Source: Lachnospiraceae bacterium
GTDB lineage: Bacteria > Bacillota > Clostridia > Lachnospirales > Lachnospiraceae
Reading direction: 5' to 3'
DNA length: 64,000 nt
NCBI GenBank assembly: GCA_021772075.1
Contig: JAETNQ010000011.1
Coordinates: 1-64,000, forward strand
Shown: one piece after another, positions 52,149 to 61,267 of the stretch
Numbering within the stretch: the first letter of the stretch is position 1
How the letters are laid out: every line of letters starts with the position of its first letter
Notes under the pieces: generated by a model
The model's input: the letters and a program-made list of their open reading frames with translations, nothing else
Databases searched by the model: none
What the model was told of the DNA's origin: nothing
Program-made: the position numbers and the translations under genes

Positions 52149-52802
52149 GTGGAACGGATTTTATGTTTGGCGATCGGATATTTATTCGGGCTGTTTCAGA
52201 CCGCATATATCTATGGCAGGATGCACGGCATCGATATCCGGCAACATGGAAGCGGCAATGCCGGGACGACCAATACTTTGCGGGTGCTTGGAACAAAAGC
52301 GGGGCTTATCGTTTTTGCCGGAGATGTGTTGAAATGCGTGCTGGCGGTCATAGCTTGTTCGATATTGTTTGGAAAGAAATATCCGGAAATGGTCTATTTA
52401 TGGAAAATGTATGCGGCGGCCGGGGCTATTTTAGGCCACAATTTTCCTTTTTACCTGAATTTTAAAGGGGGGAAAGGAATCGCGGCCACGGCAGGCCTTC
52501 TTTTATCTTTCCATCCGGCATTTTTAGCGGTCGGAGCGGTTGTGTTTTTCGGCATTTTTCTGACGACGCATTATGTTTCCCTGGGGTCGCTGCTTGTATA
52601 TGCGGCTTTTATGATACAAATCGTCGTTTCCGGGCAGACGGGATTTTTTGAAGACATGAAACAGGGGAATTTGTGGGAACTGTACGGGATTGCGGCATTT
52701 TTAACGGTTATGGCATATTATAAGCACCGGGAAAATATCAAGCGTCTTCTGAAAGGAGAAGAACGAAGAACTTATCTTTTTAAGAAACAAAGCGACAAGT
52801 AA
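52149..52802 (+). CDS. plsY: glycerol-3-phosphate acyltransferase PlsY
   Basis: The 217-residue membrane protein has five or so helices and the acyl-phosphate-binding motifs HGSGNAGTTNTLRVLG and GHNFPFYLNFKGGKGIAA. It makes lysophosphatidic acid from acyl-phosphate and glycerol-3-phosphate, the product of the next gene. It starts at GTG behind AAGGAGAG. Confidence 0.97.
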   Translation: MERILCLAIGYLFGLFQTAYIYGRMHGIDIRQHGSGNAGTTNTLRVLGTKAGLIVFAGDVLKCVLAVIACSILFGKKYPEMVYLWKMYAAAGAILGHNFPFYLNFKGGKGIAATAGLLLSFHPAFLAVGAVVFFGIFLTTHYVSLGSLLVYAAFMIQIVVSGQTGFFEDMKQGNLWELYGIAAFLTVMAYYKHRENIKRLLKGEERRTYLFKKQSDK

Positions 52803-52885
52803 AACGGCGGAAAAGAGGGGAAAGATTGAGAATGAAAATCCCCCCGGAATAGAGAGCCGCCTGCGGCGGCAGAATGAGAGGAAAT

Positions 52886-53908
52886 ATGGCGGATATCAGC
52901 ATTATCGGAGCGGGAAGCTGGGGGACTGCTTTAGCGGCCCTGCTTTACAAAAACGGACATAAAGTTACAGTATGGTCCATTCTGCAGGAAGAGATCGACA
53001 TGCTGGAAAAGGAGCATGAACATAAAGATAAACTGCCGGGCGTAAAGCTCCCGGAAGATATGGTTTTCACGGCAGATCTGGAAGGTGCGGTAAAAGGGAA
53101 AGATATTCTTGTCCTTGCCGTTCCGTCGCCTTTTACGCGGAGTACGGCGAACCGTATGAAAGAATATGTGGAAGAGGGGCAGATCATAGTTAATGTAGCG
53201 AAGGGGATCGAAGAAAAAAGCCTTCTTACCCTGTCCCAGATCATTGAGGAAGAAATTCCACAGGCCAAAGTGGCAGTATTATCAGGGCCGTCCCATGCGG
53301 AAGAGGTGGGAAGAGGGCTTCCGACGACGATCGTCGTGGGCGCGAAAGACAAAAAAACGGCAGAATATTTACAGAACATATTTATGAACGAAGTTTTCCG
53401 GGTATATATCAGCCCGGACGTCCTCGGCATCGAACTGGGCGGGGCGCTGAAAAACGTGGTTGCGCTGGCGGCAGGAATTGCGGATGGGTTAGGTTATGGA
53501 GATAACACGAAAGCCGCCCTTATTACGAGGGGGATTACTGAGATTGCCCGTCTGGGCATTGCCATGGGCGGACATTTTGAAACTTTCTGCGGACTTACCG
53601 GGATCGGGGATCTGATCGTTACCTGCGCTTCCATGCATTCCAGAAACCGCCGGGCGGGTATATTGATCGGCAAGGGCTATTCCATGGAAGAGGCCATGAA
53701 GGAAGTAAAGATGGTAGTGGAAGGCGTATACTCGGCAAAAGCCGCTCTGGCACTGGCCGAAAAATACCAAGTGCAGATTCCCATTATCGAACAGGTGAAC
53801 GCTGTGTTATTCGATGGGAAAGAAGCGGGAACAGCGGTAAAAGAATTGATGATCCGGGATAAAAAACTGGAGAATTCAGACCTTGCGTTTGACCAGTTTA
53901 TATCGTAA
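52886..53908 (+). CDS. gpsA: glycerol-3-phosphate dehydrogenase GpsA
   Basis: The 340-residue enzyme has an N-terminal NAD(P) fold IGAGSWGTALA, then VNVAKGIEE, LSGPSHAEEV and the catalytic lysine region GGALKNVVALAAGI. It supplies glycerol-3-phosphate for plsY. A small GC hairpin (GCCGC/GCGGC near 52852-52866) lies just ahead of its GAGAGGA site and may affect its translation. Confidence 0.97.
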   Translation: MADISIIGAGSWGTALAALLYKNGHKVTVWSILQEEIDMLEKEHEHKDKLPGVKLPEDMVFTADLEGAVKGKDILVLAVPSPFTRSTANRMKEYVEEGQIIVNVAKGIEEKSLLTLSQIIEEEIPQAKVAVLSGPSHAEEVGRGLPTTIVVGAKDKKTAEYLQNIFMNEVFRVYISPDVLGIELGGALKNVVALAAGIADGLGYGDNTKAALITRGITEIARLGIAMGGHFETFCGLTGIGDLIVTCASMHSRNRRAGILIGKGYSMEEAMKEVKMVVEGVYSAKAALALAEKYQVQIPIIEQVNAVLFDGKEAGTAVKELMIRDKKLENSDLAFDQFIS

Positions 53909-53988
53909 CATATAGAAAAGCGGTTTCTCTGCTTTAGGAAGAATATTCGGGTCTTCATAAAGTGAGGGAGGCAGAAACGGGGTAGAAT

Positions 53989-54804
53989 ATGAGCGAATTG
54001 AAACAAGGATTTTCCGGCACATCCGAGTATGTGGCTTCGGAACAGTTAATGGCAAGCGTAAACGTGGCGATCGCGCTGCAGAAACCATTGCTGATCAAAG
54101 GGGAACCGGGAACAGGGAAAACGATGCTGGCGGAAGCGGTGGCAAAATCCCTTGGAAAAAAACTGATTATCTGGAATATTAAATCGACGACGAAGGCACA
54201 GGAGGGGTTGTATGTTTATGATACGATCCAAAGACTTTATGACGGACAGTTCGGAGAAGAAGGGGTGGACGACATTGCCAGATACATTAAGCTGGGCAAG
54301 TTGGGCGAAGCTTTTGAAAGCGAGGAGCAGGCCGTGCTTCTGATCGATGAGATCGATAAGGCAGATCTGGAATTCCCTAATGACCTTTTATGGGAATTGG
54401 ACCAGATGGAATTTTATATTCATGAGACAAAGAGGACGGTAAAGGCGAAAAACAGGCCGATCGTCATCATTACTTCCAATGCGGAGAAAGAACTGCCGGA
54501 TGCATTTTTAAGAAGGTGCATTTTCCATTATATCGATTTCCCGGGAGAGGAATTGATGGCGGAAATCGTCAGAACGCATTTCCCCGATATCGAGGATAAG
54601 CTGTTGAAAAGCGCGATGGATGTGTTTTATTGGATACGTTCTATCAAGGACGTGCGGAAGAAGCCAAGCACTTCTGAGCTGATCGACTGGGTCAATGCGC
54701 TTCAGATCGGAGGAATCCCCCTCGAGAAGATTCAGAAGGAACTTCCTTTCATCGGCGTTATCGTAAAAAAAGACGAAGATCTGGAGACAGTAAGGGGCAG
54801 GTGA
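53989..54804 (+). CDS. MoxR-type AAA ATPase, second
   Basis: This compact 271-residue MoxR ATPase has Walker A KGEPGTGKTMLAE (about 36-48), Walker B LLIDEIDKAD, and sensor 1 IITSNAEKELPDAFLRR. It is not closely similar to the YehL-like ATPase at 18489. It pairs with the CoxE-type VWA gene 10 bases downstream. Such pairs activate or mature metalloenzymes or complexes in studied cases (for example CoxD/CoxE); the client here is unknown. Confidence 0.93.
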   Translation: MSELKQGFSGTSEYVASEQLMASVNVAIALQKPLLIKGEPGTGKTMLAEAVAKSLGKKLIIWNIKSTTKAQEGLYVYDTIQRLYDGQFGEEGVDDIARYIKLGKLGEAFESEEQAVLLIDEIDKADLEFPNDLLWELDQMEFYIHETKRTVKAKNRPIVIITSNAEKELPDAFLRRCIFHYIDFPGEELMAEIVRTHFPDIEDKLLKSAMDVFYWIRSIKDVRKKPSTSELIDWVNALQIGGIPLEKIQKELPFIGVIVKKDEDLETVRGR

Positions 54805-54814
54805 ATGAAAGGAT

Positions 54815-56017
54815 ATGTTTGAAAAATTTTTTGACACCTTGAAAGCAAAAGGATTGGAAGTAACCTTAAGCGAATGGCTTACTTTGCAGGAAGCTCTGGA
54901 TAAGGGATTATGCGACAGCAGCCTGACCCGGTTTTATTATGTGGCGCGGATGATTCTTGTGAAGAGCGAGACGGAGTATGATAAGTTTGATATGGCCTTT
55001 GAGGAACATTTTAAAGGGGTTCAGTCGGAAAATGAAGTTACTTCCCAAATGCTGCGGTGGCTGGACAAGTCCGATATGATGGAACTCGCCCATGAAGAGG
55101 CGAGGGATCATCTGAACCGGATGGAAGAGGTCCAGATCGATAAAGAAGACGTAGAAGAGAAGTTCAAACAGCGCCTGAAGGACCAGGACAGCGAACATAA
55201 CGGGGGAAGCTACTGGATCGGAACGATGGGCAAGACTTCTTTCGGAAATACCGGCGGCAACGTGGGGGGAGTCCGCGTAGGAGGAACCACCGGATACCAG
55301 TCGGCCTTTCAGGTAATCGGAGCCAGAAAATACAGGGATTTCAGGGAAGATAAGGTGATCGACAACCGGCAGTTCCAGCAGGCTCTGCGCAGACTGCGCC
55401 AGTTTTCCAGCCGGCTGGATATTCCAAAAACGGAGCTGGATATCGACGGCACTGTAAATAAGACGTGCAATAACGGCGGATGCCTCCAGATCGTGATGGA
55501 CAAGCCAAGGAAAAATGCGGTCAAGCTGCTGCTTTTGATGGATTCGGGCGGAACGATGATCCCCTATACCACTTTGCTGAGCGAGCTGTTCCAGTCGGTA
55601 CACAAATCCAATCACTATAAAGATGTAAAGACTTATTTTTTCCACAACTGTATTTATAGCAAGCTTTATAAAACGCCGGAGTGTGAAAACGGGGACTGGA
55701 TCGATACGGAATGGATGTTCCGTAATCTGGACAGCGATTATAAAGTGATTATTGTCGGGGATGCCGCCATGGCGCCGGAAGAACTGTATTCTACTACGGG
55801 GAATTACAGGGGGCCGAACGGCGGGCTTTCCGGCATGGACTGGCTGCTGTTGATGAAGAGGCATTATAAAAAGATCGTCTGGCTCAATCCGAAGATGGCT
55901 CCGGGCCATGCGCCCTGGCGGGAAGCAGAAACGGCGATCAAAAATATGTTTCCTATGTACAAGCTGACAGTGGACGGTCTGAACCAGGCGATGGTAAAGC
56001 TGATGGTAAATAAGTGA
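54815..56017 (+). CDS. CoxE-like VWA domain protein
   Basis: The 400-residue protein has a helical N-terminus (about 1-130), a glycine-rich segment (about 130-165) and a C-terminal CoxE-type VWA domain. Its metal site is degenerate, [10 protein letters not shown] instead of DxSxS, as is common in CoxE relatives. It overlaps none of its neighbours but is only 20 bases from tyrS. Partner of the MoxR ATPase upstream. Confidence 0.92.
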   Translation: MFEKFFDTLKAKGLEVTLSEWLTLQEALDKGLCDSSLTRFYYVARMILVKSETEYDKFDMAFEEHFKGVQSENEVTSQMLRWLDKSDMMELAHEEARDHLNRMEEVQIDKEDVEEKFKQRLKDQDSEHNGGSYWIGTMGKTSFGNTGGNVGGVRVGGTTGYQSAFQVIGARKYRDFREDKVIDNRQFQQALRRLRQFSSRLDIPKTELDIDGTVNKTCNNGGCLQIVMDKPRKNAVKLLLLMDSGGTMIPYTTLLSELFQSVHKSNHYKDVKTYFFHNCIYSKLYKTPECENGDWIDTEWMFRNLDSDYKVIIVGDAAMAPEELYSTTGNYRGPNGGLSGMDWLLLMKRHYKKIVWLNPKMAPGHAPWREAETAIKNMFPMYKLTVDGLNQAMVKLMVNK

Positions 56018-56037
56018 TAAAGATGAGGAGCAAAGAA

Positions 56038-57264
56038 ATGACGATATTTGATGAATTAAAGGCAAGGGGGCTTCTTGCCCAGCTTACGGATGAAGAGGAG
56101 ATCAAAGAATTGATCAATAACGGGAAAGCCACTTTTTATATCGGCTTTGACCCTACGGCGGACAGCCTCCATGTGGGCCATTTTATGGCGCTGTGCCTGA
56201 TGAAAAGGCTGCAGATGGCGGGTAACCGGCCGATTGCCCTGATCGGGGGCGGTACGGGCATGATCGGTGATCCTTCCGGCAGAAGCGATATGCGTACGAT
56301 GATGACGCCGGAAATGATCCAGCATAACTGCGACTGCTTCAAAAAGCAGATGAGCCGGTTCATCGATTTTTCCGAAGGAAAGGCGCTGATGGTAAATAAC
56401 GCGGACTGGCTGATGGATCTGAATTATATTGAAGTTTTGCGGGAAGTGGGCGCTCATTTCAGCGTGAACCGCATGCTGGCGGCGGAATGTTATAAACAGC
56501 GTATGGAAAAGGGATTGAGTTTCCTGGAATTCAACTATATGATCATGCAGAGCTATGATTTTTATGTATTGTATCAGAAGTACGGCTGCAATATGCAGTT
56601 CGGCGGGGATGACCAATGGAGCAATATGCTGGGCGGTACGGAATTGATCCGCCGCAAACTCGGAAAAGATGCTTATGCTATGACAATTACCCTCCTCTTG
56701 AATTCGGAAGGGAAGAAAATGGGAAAAACCCAGAAAGGAGCCGTATGGCTCGATCCCAATAAGACATCTCCTTTTGAATTTTTCCAGTATTGGCGCAATG
56801 TGGCCGATGCCGACGTGCTCAAATGCATCCGTATGCTTACTTTCCTTCCATTGGAGCAGATCGATGAAATGGACCGATGGGAAGGAAGCGAGCTGAACAA
56901 GGCGAAGGAAATTCTGGCTTTTGAACTGACCAAGCTTGTCCATGGCGAAGAAGAGGCGCAGAAAGCGCTGGAAGGCGCAAAGGCATTATTCTCCAGCGGG
57001 AATGCGGAGCAGATGCCTTCGGTTTCCCTGGAAGCAGGAAATTTTGTGGAAGATAAAATCGATATCCTGTCCATGCTGACTGTTTCCGGCTTGGTAACAT
57101 CCCGTTCCGAAGGGCGGCGGGCAGTGGAACAGGGCGGCGTCAGCGTAAACGGTGAAAAAGTAGACGATATTAAGGCAGTTTTTGGAAAAGAGCAGTTTTC
57201 CGGCGACGGTCTCGTGTTGAAACGCGGAAAAAAGAATTTTAAGAAGCTCATATACACAGAATAA
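56038..57264 (+). CDS. tyrS: tyrosyl-tRNA synthetase
   Basis: The 408-residue class I synthetase has HVGH at 45-48 (HIGH equivalent), [17 protein letters not shown] and KMGKT at 227-231 in place of KMSKS. A C-terminal S4 RNA-binding domain follows ([19 protein letters not shown] in part). GAGGAG precedes ATG 56038. No T-box leader precedes it. It sits unusually behind a MoxR/VWA pair. Confidence 0.97.
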   Translation: MTIFDELKARGLLAQLTDEEEIKELINNGKATFYIGFDPTADSLHVGHFMALCLMKRLQMAGNRPIALIGGGTGMIGDPSGRSDMRTMMTPEMIQHNCDCFKKQMSRFIDFSEGKALMVNNADWLMDLNYIEVLREVGAHFSVNRMLAAECYKQRMEKGLSFLEFNYMIMQSYDFYVLYQKYGCNMQFGGDDQWSNMLGGTELIRRKLGKDAYAMTITLLLNSEGKKMGKTQKGAVWLDPNKTSPFEFFQYWRNVADADVLKCIRMLTFLPLEQIDEMDRWEGSELNKAKEILAFELTKLVHGEEEAQKALEGAKALFSSGNAEQMPSVSLEAGNFVEDKIDILSMLTVSGLVTSRSEGRRAVEQGGVSVNGEKVDDIKAVFGKEQFSGDGLVLKRGKKNFKKLIYTE

Positions 57265-57287
57265 TGTAAAACTCCCCTGCATATATT
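57261..57287 (+). promoter_or_regulatory. candidate sigma-E promoter of spoIVA
   Basis: ATA (57261-57263), 16 bases, CATATATT (57280-57287) fits the mother-cell sigma-E pattern (ATA, ~16, CATA-rich). spoIVA is sigma-E controlled in Bacillus. The -10 lies inside the tyrS terminator stem. Confidence 0.55.
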
Positions 57288-57319
57288 GTAACAGCAAATA
57301 TGGAAGGGGAGCTTTTTTT
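57272..57319 (+). terminator. tyrS terminator overlapping the spoIVA ribosome binding site
   Basis: CTCCCCT (57272-57278) plus CATAT (57280-57284) pair with ATATG (57298-57302) and AGGGGAG (57305-57311), followed by seven T residues up to the spoIVA ATG. The 3' arm is the only Shine-Dalgarno for spoIVA. Confidence 0.85.
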
Positions 57320-58801
57320 ATGGATGCGCTGCATACACATAACTTATACAAAGATATTCAATCCCGCACAGGAGGGGAAATCTACCTAGGAGTGGTGGGG
57401 CCGGTGAGAACCGGGAAATCCACCTTTATCAAACGATTCATGGATATTATGGTGCTTCCTTATATGACGCAGGAACATGAAAAGGAAAGGGCAATGGATG
57501 AGCTGCCCCAGAGCGCCGGCGGGAAGACCATTACGACTACGGAGCCGAAATTTATTCCGAAAGAAGCGGCAAAAATCATATTAAGCGATGATATTGATGT
57601 CAATGTGCGCCTGATCGACTGCGTGGGATATATGGTAGACGGAGCCAGCGGCCATATGGAAGAAGATGTCGAACGAATGGTAAAGACCCCTTGGTCCGCA
57701 GAGGAGATTCCTTTTACGCAGGCGGCGGAAATCGGAACGAGAAAGGTGATCAACGACCATTCCACCATCGGGATCGTTGTCACCTGTGACGGCAGCTTCA
57801 GCGAGATACCGAGGGAAAATTATATTCCTGCGGAGGAAAGAACAATACAGGAATTGAAAAAAATACATAAACCTTTTATCGTTTTGGTTAATTCCGAGAA
57901 GCCTTATTCCGAGGAAACGAAAAAGCTGACAAACGACATCGAAAAAAAATACCAGGTCAGTGCGATGGCGGTAAACTGCGAGCAGTTGAAAAAGGATGAC
58001 ATTCATGCCATTATGGAAAATATCCTTTATGAATTCCCCCTGACAATGATCGAGTTCTATATGCCGAAATGGGTGGAAATGCTGCCCAATACCCATAGGA
58101 TGAAAGCCGATATCATCGCGCAGATCAAAGAACTGATGGGGCATTTAAGCTGCGTCAGGGATGTGGCCGGAAATGGGATTATGCTGGAAAGCGATTACAT
58201 ACGCAAATGCAAGGTGGACGGGGTGGATATGGCCAGCGGATGCGTATCCGTATCTCTCGATGTGGACGATTCCTACTATTATGAAATGCTCAGCGACCTG
58301 GTCGGCGAAAACATTACCGGAGAATACCAGCTCTTATCCATCCTAAAAGATATGGCTAAGATGAAAAAGGAATATGTCAAAGTCCTTCATGCCGTAGAGG
58401 CAGTCAGATGCAAAGGTTACGGCGTCGTTACTCCCGACCGGGATGAAATTACGCTGGATAGGCCGGAGGTGATACGCCATGGCAACAAATTCGGCGTAAA
58501 GATCAAGGCAGAAAGCCCGAGCATCCATATGATACGCGCCAATATCGAAACCGAAATATCCCCTATCGTCGGTACGGAACAGCAGGCGGAAGACCTGATC
58601 CGTTATATTTCCGACGCAGGAACGAGCGAAGAAGGAATTTGGGAAACCAATATTTTTGGAAAAACGGTGGAACAGCTTGTTAATGACGGAATTACAAGCA
58701 AAATAGCAATGATTGGAGAAGAAAGCCAGGTAAAACTACAGGAAACCATGCAAAAAATAGTAAACGACAGCAATGGAGGAATGGTCTGCATTATTATTTA
58801 G
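57320..58801 (+). CDS. spoIVA: stage IV sporulation protein A (spore coat morphogenetic ATPase)
   Basis: The 493-residue protein has Walker A GPVRTGKST at 27-35, the long switch region TITTTEPKFIP and DCVGYMVDGASGH, and the conserved hydrophobic end GGMVCIII needed for membrane anchoring through SpoVM. SpoIVA polymerises with ATP hydrolysis on the forespore and nucleates the coat. It shows the organism is an endospore former. In many Clostridia it follows gpsA directly; here a three-gene block intervenes. Confidence 0.98.
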   Translation: MDALHTHNLYKDIQSRTGGEIYLGVVGPVRTGKSTFIKRFMDIMVLPYMTQEHEKERAMDELPQSAGGKTITTTEPKFIPKEAAKIILSDDIDVNVRLIDCVGYMVDGASGHMEEDVERMVKTPWSAEEIPFTQAAEIGTRKVINDHSTIGIVVTCDGSFSEIPRENYIPAEERTIQELKKIHKPFIVLVNSEKPYSEETKKLTNDIEKKYQVSAMAVNCEQLKKDDIHAIMENILYEFPLTMIEFYMPKWVEMLPNTHRMKADIIAQIKELMGHLSCVRDVAGNGIMLESDYIRKCKVDGVDMASGCVSVSLDVDDSYYYEMLSDLVGENITGEYQLLSILKDMAKMKKEYVKVLHAVEAVRCKGYGVVTPDRDEITLDRPEVIRHGNKFGVKIKAESPSIHMIRANIETEISPIVGTEQQAEDLIRYISDAGTSEEGIWETNIFGKTVEQLVNDGITSKIAMIGEESQVKLQETMQKIVNDSNGGMVCIII

Positions 58802-58835
58802 CATCCACCAGAATCATGCCTCTTTCGTTTGATAG

Positions 58836-58864
58836 TTGCCTTTTTTTTCATCACATGGTATATT
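58836..58864 (+). promoter_or_regulatory. purine salvage promoter
   Basis: TTGCCT (58836-58841), 17 bases, TATATT (58859-58864), 36 bases before the phosphorylase ATG. Confidence 0.55.
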
Positions 58865-58900
58865 GTTACTATTAATAAAAGGGAGAAGGGTGGAGCACAT

Positions 58901-59725
58901 ATGAAAAAGGATTATGAAAAACTATTAAAATGTTATGAGAGTGTCCGTGAAAAAATAAAATTTCAGCCGAAAGCGGCTATCGTGCTTGGTTCCGGCCTTG
59001 GAAATTTTGCGGATCAGATAGAAGCGGCCGAAGAACTTCCTTATGGGGAAATCGAAGGATTTCCGGTATCCACCGTACCAGGCCATGAAGGAAAGTTTAT
59101 CTTCGGCTATCTCGGGAAGGTACCTGTAGTATGCATGAAAGGGCGCGTTCATTATTATGAAGGATATCCGATCGGAGACGTAGTTCTTCCCACCAGGCTG
59201 ATGAAGATGATGGGGGCGGAGATACTTTTCCTTACCAATGCTTCCGGCGGCGTCAATGCTTCCTTCCATGCGGGGGATTTGATGATGATCACGGATCATA
59301 TTTCCTGTTTTGTGCCGAACCCGCTGATCGGGCCGAACGTGGATGAGTTAGGCACCCGGTTCCCGGATATGAGCAGCGTGTACGATAAAGGCCTGCAGGA
59401 AATACTCAGGCAGACGGCAAAGGAATATGGGATTCCCCTGAAGGAAGGGGTATATATGCAGCTGACCGGGCCTTCCTTTGAATCCCCGGCAGAAATACGC
59501 ATGGTACGTGTCCTTGGCGCGGATGCTGTGGGAATGAGCACGGTGGTCGAAGCCATTGCCGCGAACCATATGGGAATGCGGATATGCGGGATTTCCTGCG
59601 TGTGCAACCTGGCGGCAGGGATGACGGAAAATCCTTTGACTCATGAAGAGGTACAGGAAGCAGCCAGCCAGGCGGCGCCTTTGTTTACAAAGTTAGTGGC
59701 GGAATCTGTGAAAAAGTTTCTATAA
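58901..59725 (+). CDS. punA: purine nucleoside phosphorylase (trimeric type)
   Basis: The 274-residue class I phosphorylase has the phosphate loop VLGSGLG, GRVHYYEGY, TNASGGVNASFHAGD and LTGPSFESPAEIRM. It splits inosine and guanosine to base and ribose-1-phosphate. ATG 58901 with GGTGGAG upstream is preferred over the open frame from 58829. First gene of a purine salvage group. Confidence 0.95.
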   Translation: MKKDYEKLLKCYESVREKIKFQPKAAIVLGSGLGNFADQIEAAEELPYGEIEGFPVSTVPGHEGKFIFGYLGKVPVVCMKGRVHYYEGYPIGDVVLPTRLMKMMGAEILFLTNASGGVNASFHAGDLMMITDHISCFVPNPLIGPNVDELGTRFPDMSSVYDKGLQEILRQTAKEYGIPLKEGVYMQLTGPSFESPAEIRMVRVLGADAVGMSTVVEAIAANHMGMRICGISCVCNLAAGMTENPLTHEEVQEAASQAAPLFTKLVAESVKKFL

Positions 59726-59870
59726 GAAAAGATAGCGGCTGGAATATAGAAAATGCGGCATATGGATCGTATCACTGCGCATGCATACGCAGAAAAAGGT
59801 CTTTTGCCGCAATTACTATTGTAAGGATTTTTCGGTACAACAGGAAAAATAAGTAGGAGGAAATACATCG

Positions 59871-61187
59871 ATGAATATCCGGTTTTACCATGCGTTGCTA
59901 TTGACAATGGAAGAAAACAGGTCTATTTTTGAAGGAGAACTCTGGATAAAGGATGAAAGGATCGTGTATGCAGGCGACGGCGGCGATAAAGATACTGCAG
60001 AAGCAATCGCCCTTTTTGGATGTTCTCAAAAAGGGGACATTCTTTGGGATGAAGAAATCGACTGCCGGGGGAATCTGTTAATGCCCGGGTTTAAAAATGC
60101 CCATACCCATTCAGGCATGACGCTGCTGCGTTCCTATGCGGACGACCTCCCATTGCAGGCATGGCTGAATGAACAAGTATTTCCGATTGAAGCGAAGCTC
60201 TCGGAAGAAGACATTTACTACTTGACGAAGCTGGCGGTTTTGGAATATCTGACCAGCGGAATCACTTCTATTTTTGATATGTATCTCACGCCGGAGAGCA
60301 TTGCCAGAGCCTGCGCGGACATGGGCATGCGCTGCGTACAGACAGGCGGAGTCAATAACTTCAGCCAGTCCGTGGAACTTTTGGAAAAATGGTATGAAGA
60401 ATTGAACGGGAAGCATCCGTTGCTTTCCTTCCTGCCCGGTTTCCATGCGGAATATACCTGTTCCAAGGAATTGATGGAAGAGATCGCCGGGTTTTCGGCA
60501 AGAAAAAAAGCCCCTATCTATGTCCATCTGTCGGAAACGGAAGCGGAAGTGGCAGGATGCATGGACCGTTATGGAATGTCCCCGGGTATTTTCCTCGATT
60601 CCCTCGGTATGTTCGACTATGGAGGAGGCGTTTACCACGGCGTATGGCTGACGAAAGAAGAGATGAAGCTTTTTAAGGAAAAAGGAGTCAGCGTAATTAC
60701 CAACCCGGGTTCCAATACGAAGCTGGCAAGCGGCATTGCGCCGGTCAGCAGTTTCCTGGAAGAAGGGTTAAACGTGGCGATCGGCACGGACGGCCCGGCA
60801 AGCAACAACTGCCTGGATATGTTCCGGGAAATGTTCCTTGTCACAGGGCTGGCTAAATTGAAAAATAAGGATGCTGCTGCAGTGGATGCTATGGAAGTCC
60901 TGAAAATGGCTACGGTAAACGGAGCGAAGGCAATGCATCTGTGGGATGCCGATACGCTGTCGAAGGACAAGCTGGCCGACCTGGTTATGATCGATCTGCA
61001 TATGCCGAATATGCAGCCCCTGAACCATATCGCGAAAAATATTGTATACAGCGGCAGCAAACAGAATGTCAAAATGACGATGATCCATGGAAAGATCCTG
61101 TACCGGGACGGCAAATTCCTTCTTTCGGAAGACCCGGAAGATATTTACCGCAAGGCGAATGAGATCATCAACCGATACAAGGATTGA
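59871..61187 (+). CDS. amidohydrolase of the MTA/SAH deaminase family
   Basis: The 438-residue metal-dependent amidohydrolase has metal ligands in NAHTHSGM, further histidines in GFHAEYT and VHLSETEAEV, and the catalytic aspartate in IGTDGPASNN. It is closest in kind to 5-methylthioadenosine/S-adenosylhomocysteine deaminases (MtaD), but guanine- or other aminopurine deaminase activity is possible. AGGAGG precedes the ATG. Placed between a nucleoside phosphorylase and a purine permease. Confidence 0.88.
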   Translation: MNIRFYHALLLTMEENRSIFEGELWIKDERIVYAGDGGDKDTAEAIALFGCSQKGDILWDEEIDCRGNLLMPGFKNAHTHSGMTLLRSYADDLPLQAWLNEQVFPIEAKLSEEDIYYLTKLAVLEYLTSGITSIFDMYLTPESIARACADMGMRCVQTGGVNNFSQSVELLEKWYEELNGKHPLLSFLPGFHAEYTCSKELMEEIAGFSARKKAPIYVHLSETEAEVAGCMDRYGMSPGIFLDSLGMFDYGGGVYHGVWLTKEEMKLFKEKGVSVITNPGSNTKLASGIAPVSSFLEEGLNVAIGTDGPASNNCLDMFREMFLVTGLAKLKNKDAAAVDAMEVLKMATVNGAKAMHLWDADTLSKDKLADLVMIDLHMPNMQPLNHIAKNIVYSGSKQNVKMTMIHGKILYRDGKFLLSEDPEDIYRKANEIINRYKD

Positions 61188-61189
61188 CC

Positions 61190-61218
61190 AGCAAAATGGG
61201 AATTCTTATTTTGCTTTT
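61190..61218 (+). terminator. terminator behind the amidohydrolase gene
   Basis: AGCAAAAT (61190-61197) pairs with ATTTTGCT (61208-61215), followed by further T residues. Confidence 0.75.
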
Positions 61219-61267
61219 CAATAAATGTTACTTAATTTTCTTATTATTTTAGGAGGTACAAGGAGAT

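Noticed and set aside
56000..56037. T-box leader for tyrS
   Set aside because: Only 20 bases separate it from the VWA gene, far too few for a T-box.
54908..56065. 385-codon frame on the minus strand
   Set aside because: It is a shadow of the CoxE-like gene and the tyrS start; its translation is low in known motifs and rich in residues typical of antisense frames.
61188..61267. Purine riboswitch before the NCS2 permease
   Set aside because: The 80-base gap contains a terminator for the upstream gene and an AT-rich leader; the three-helix junction and its conserved loops are not there.
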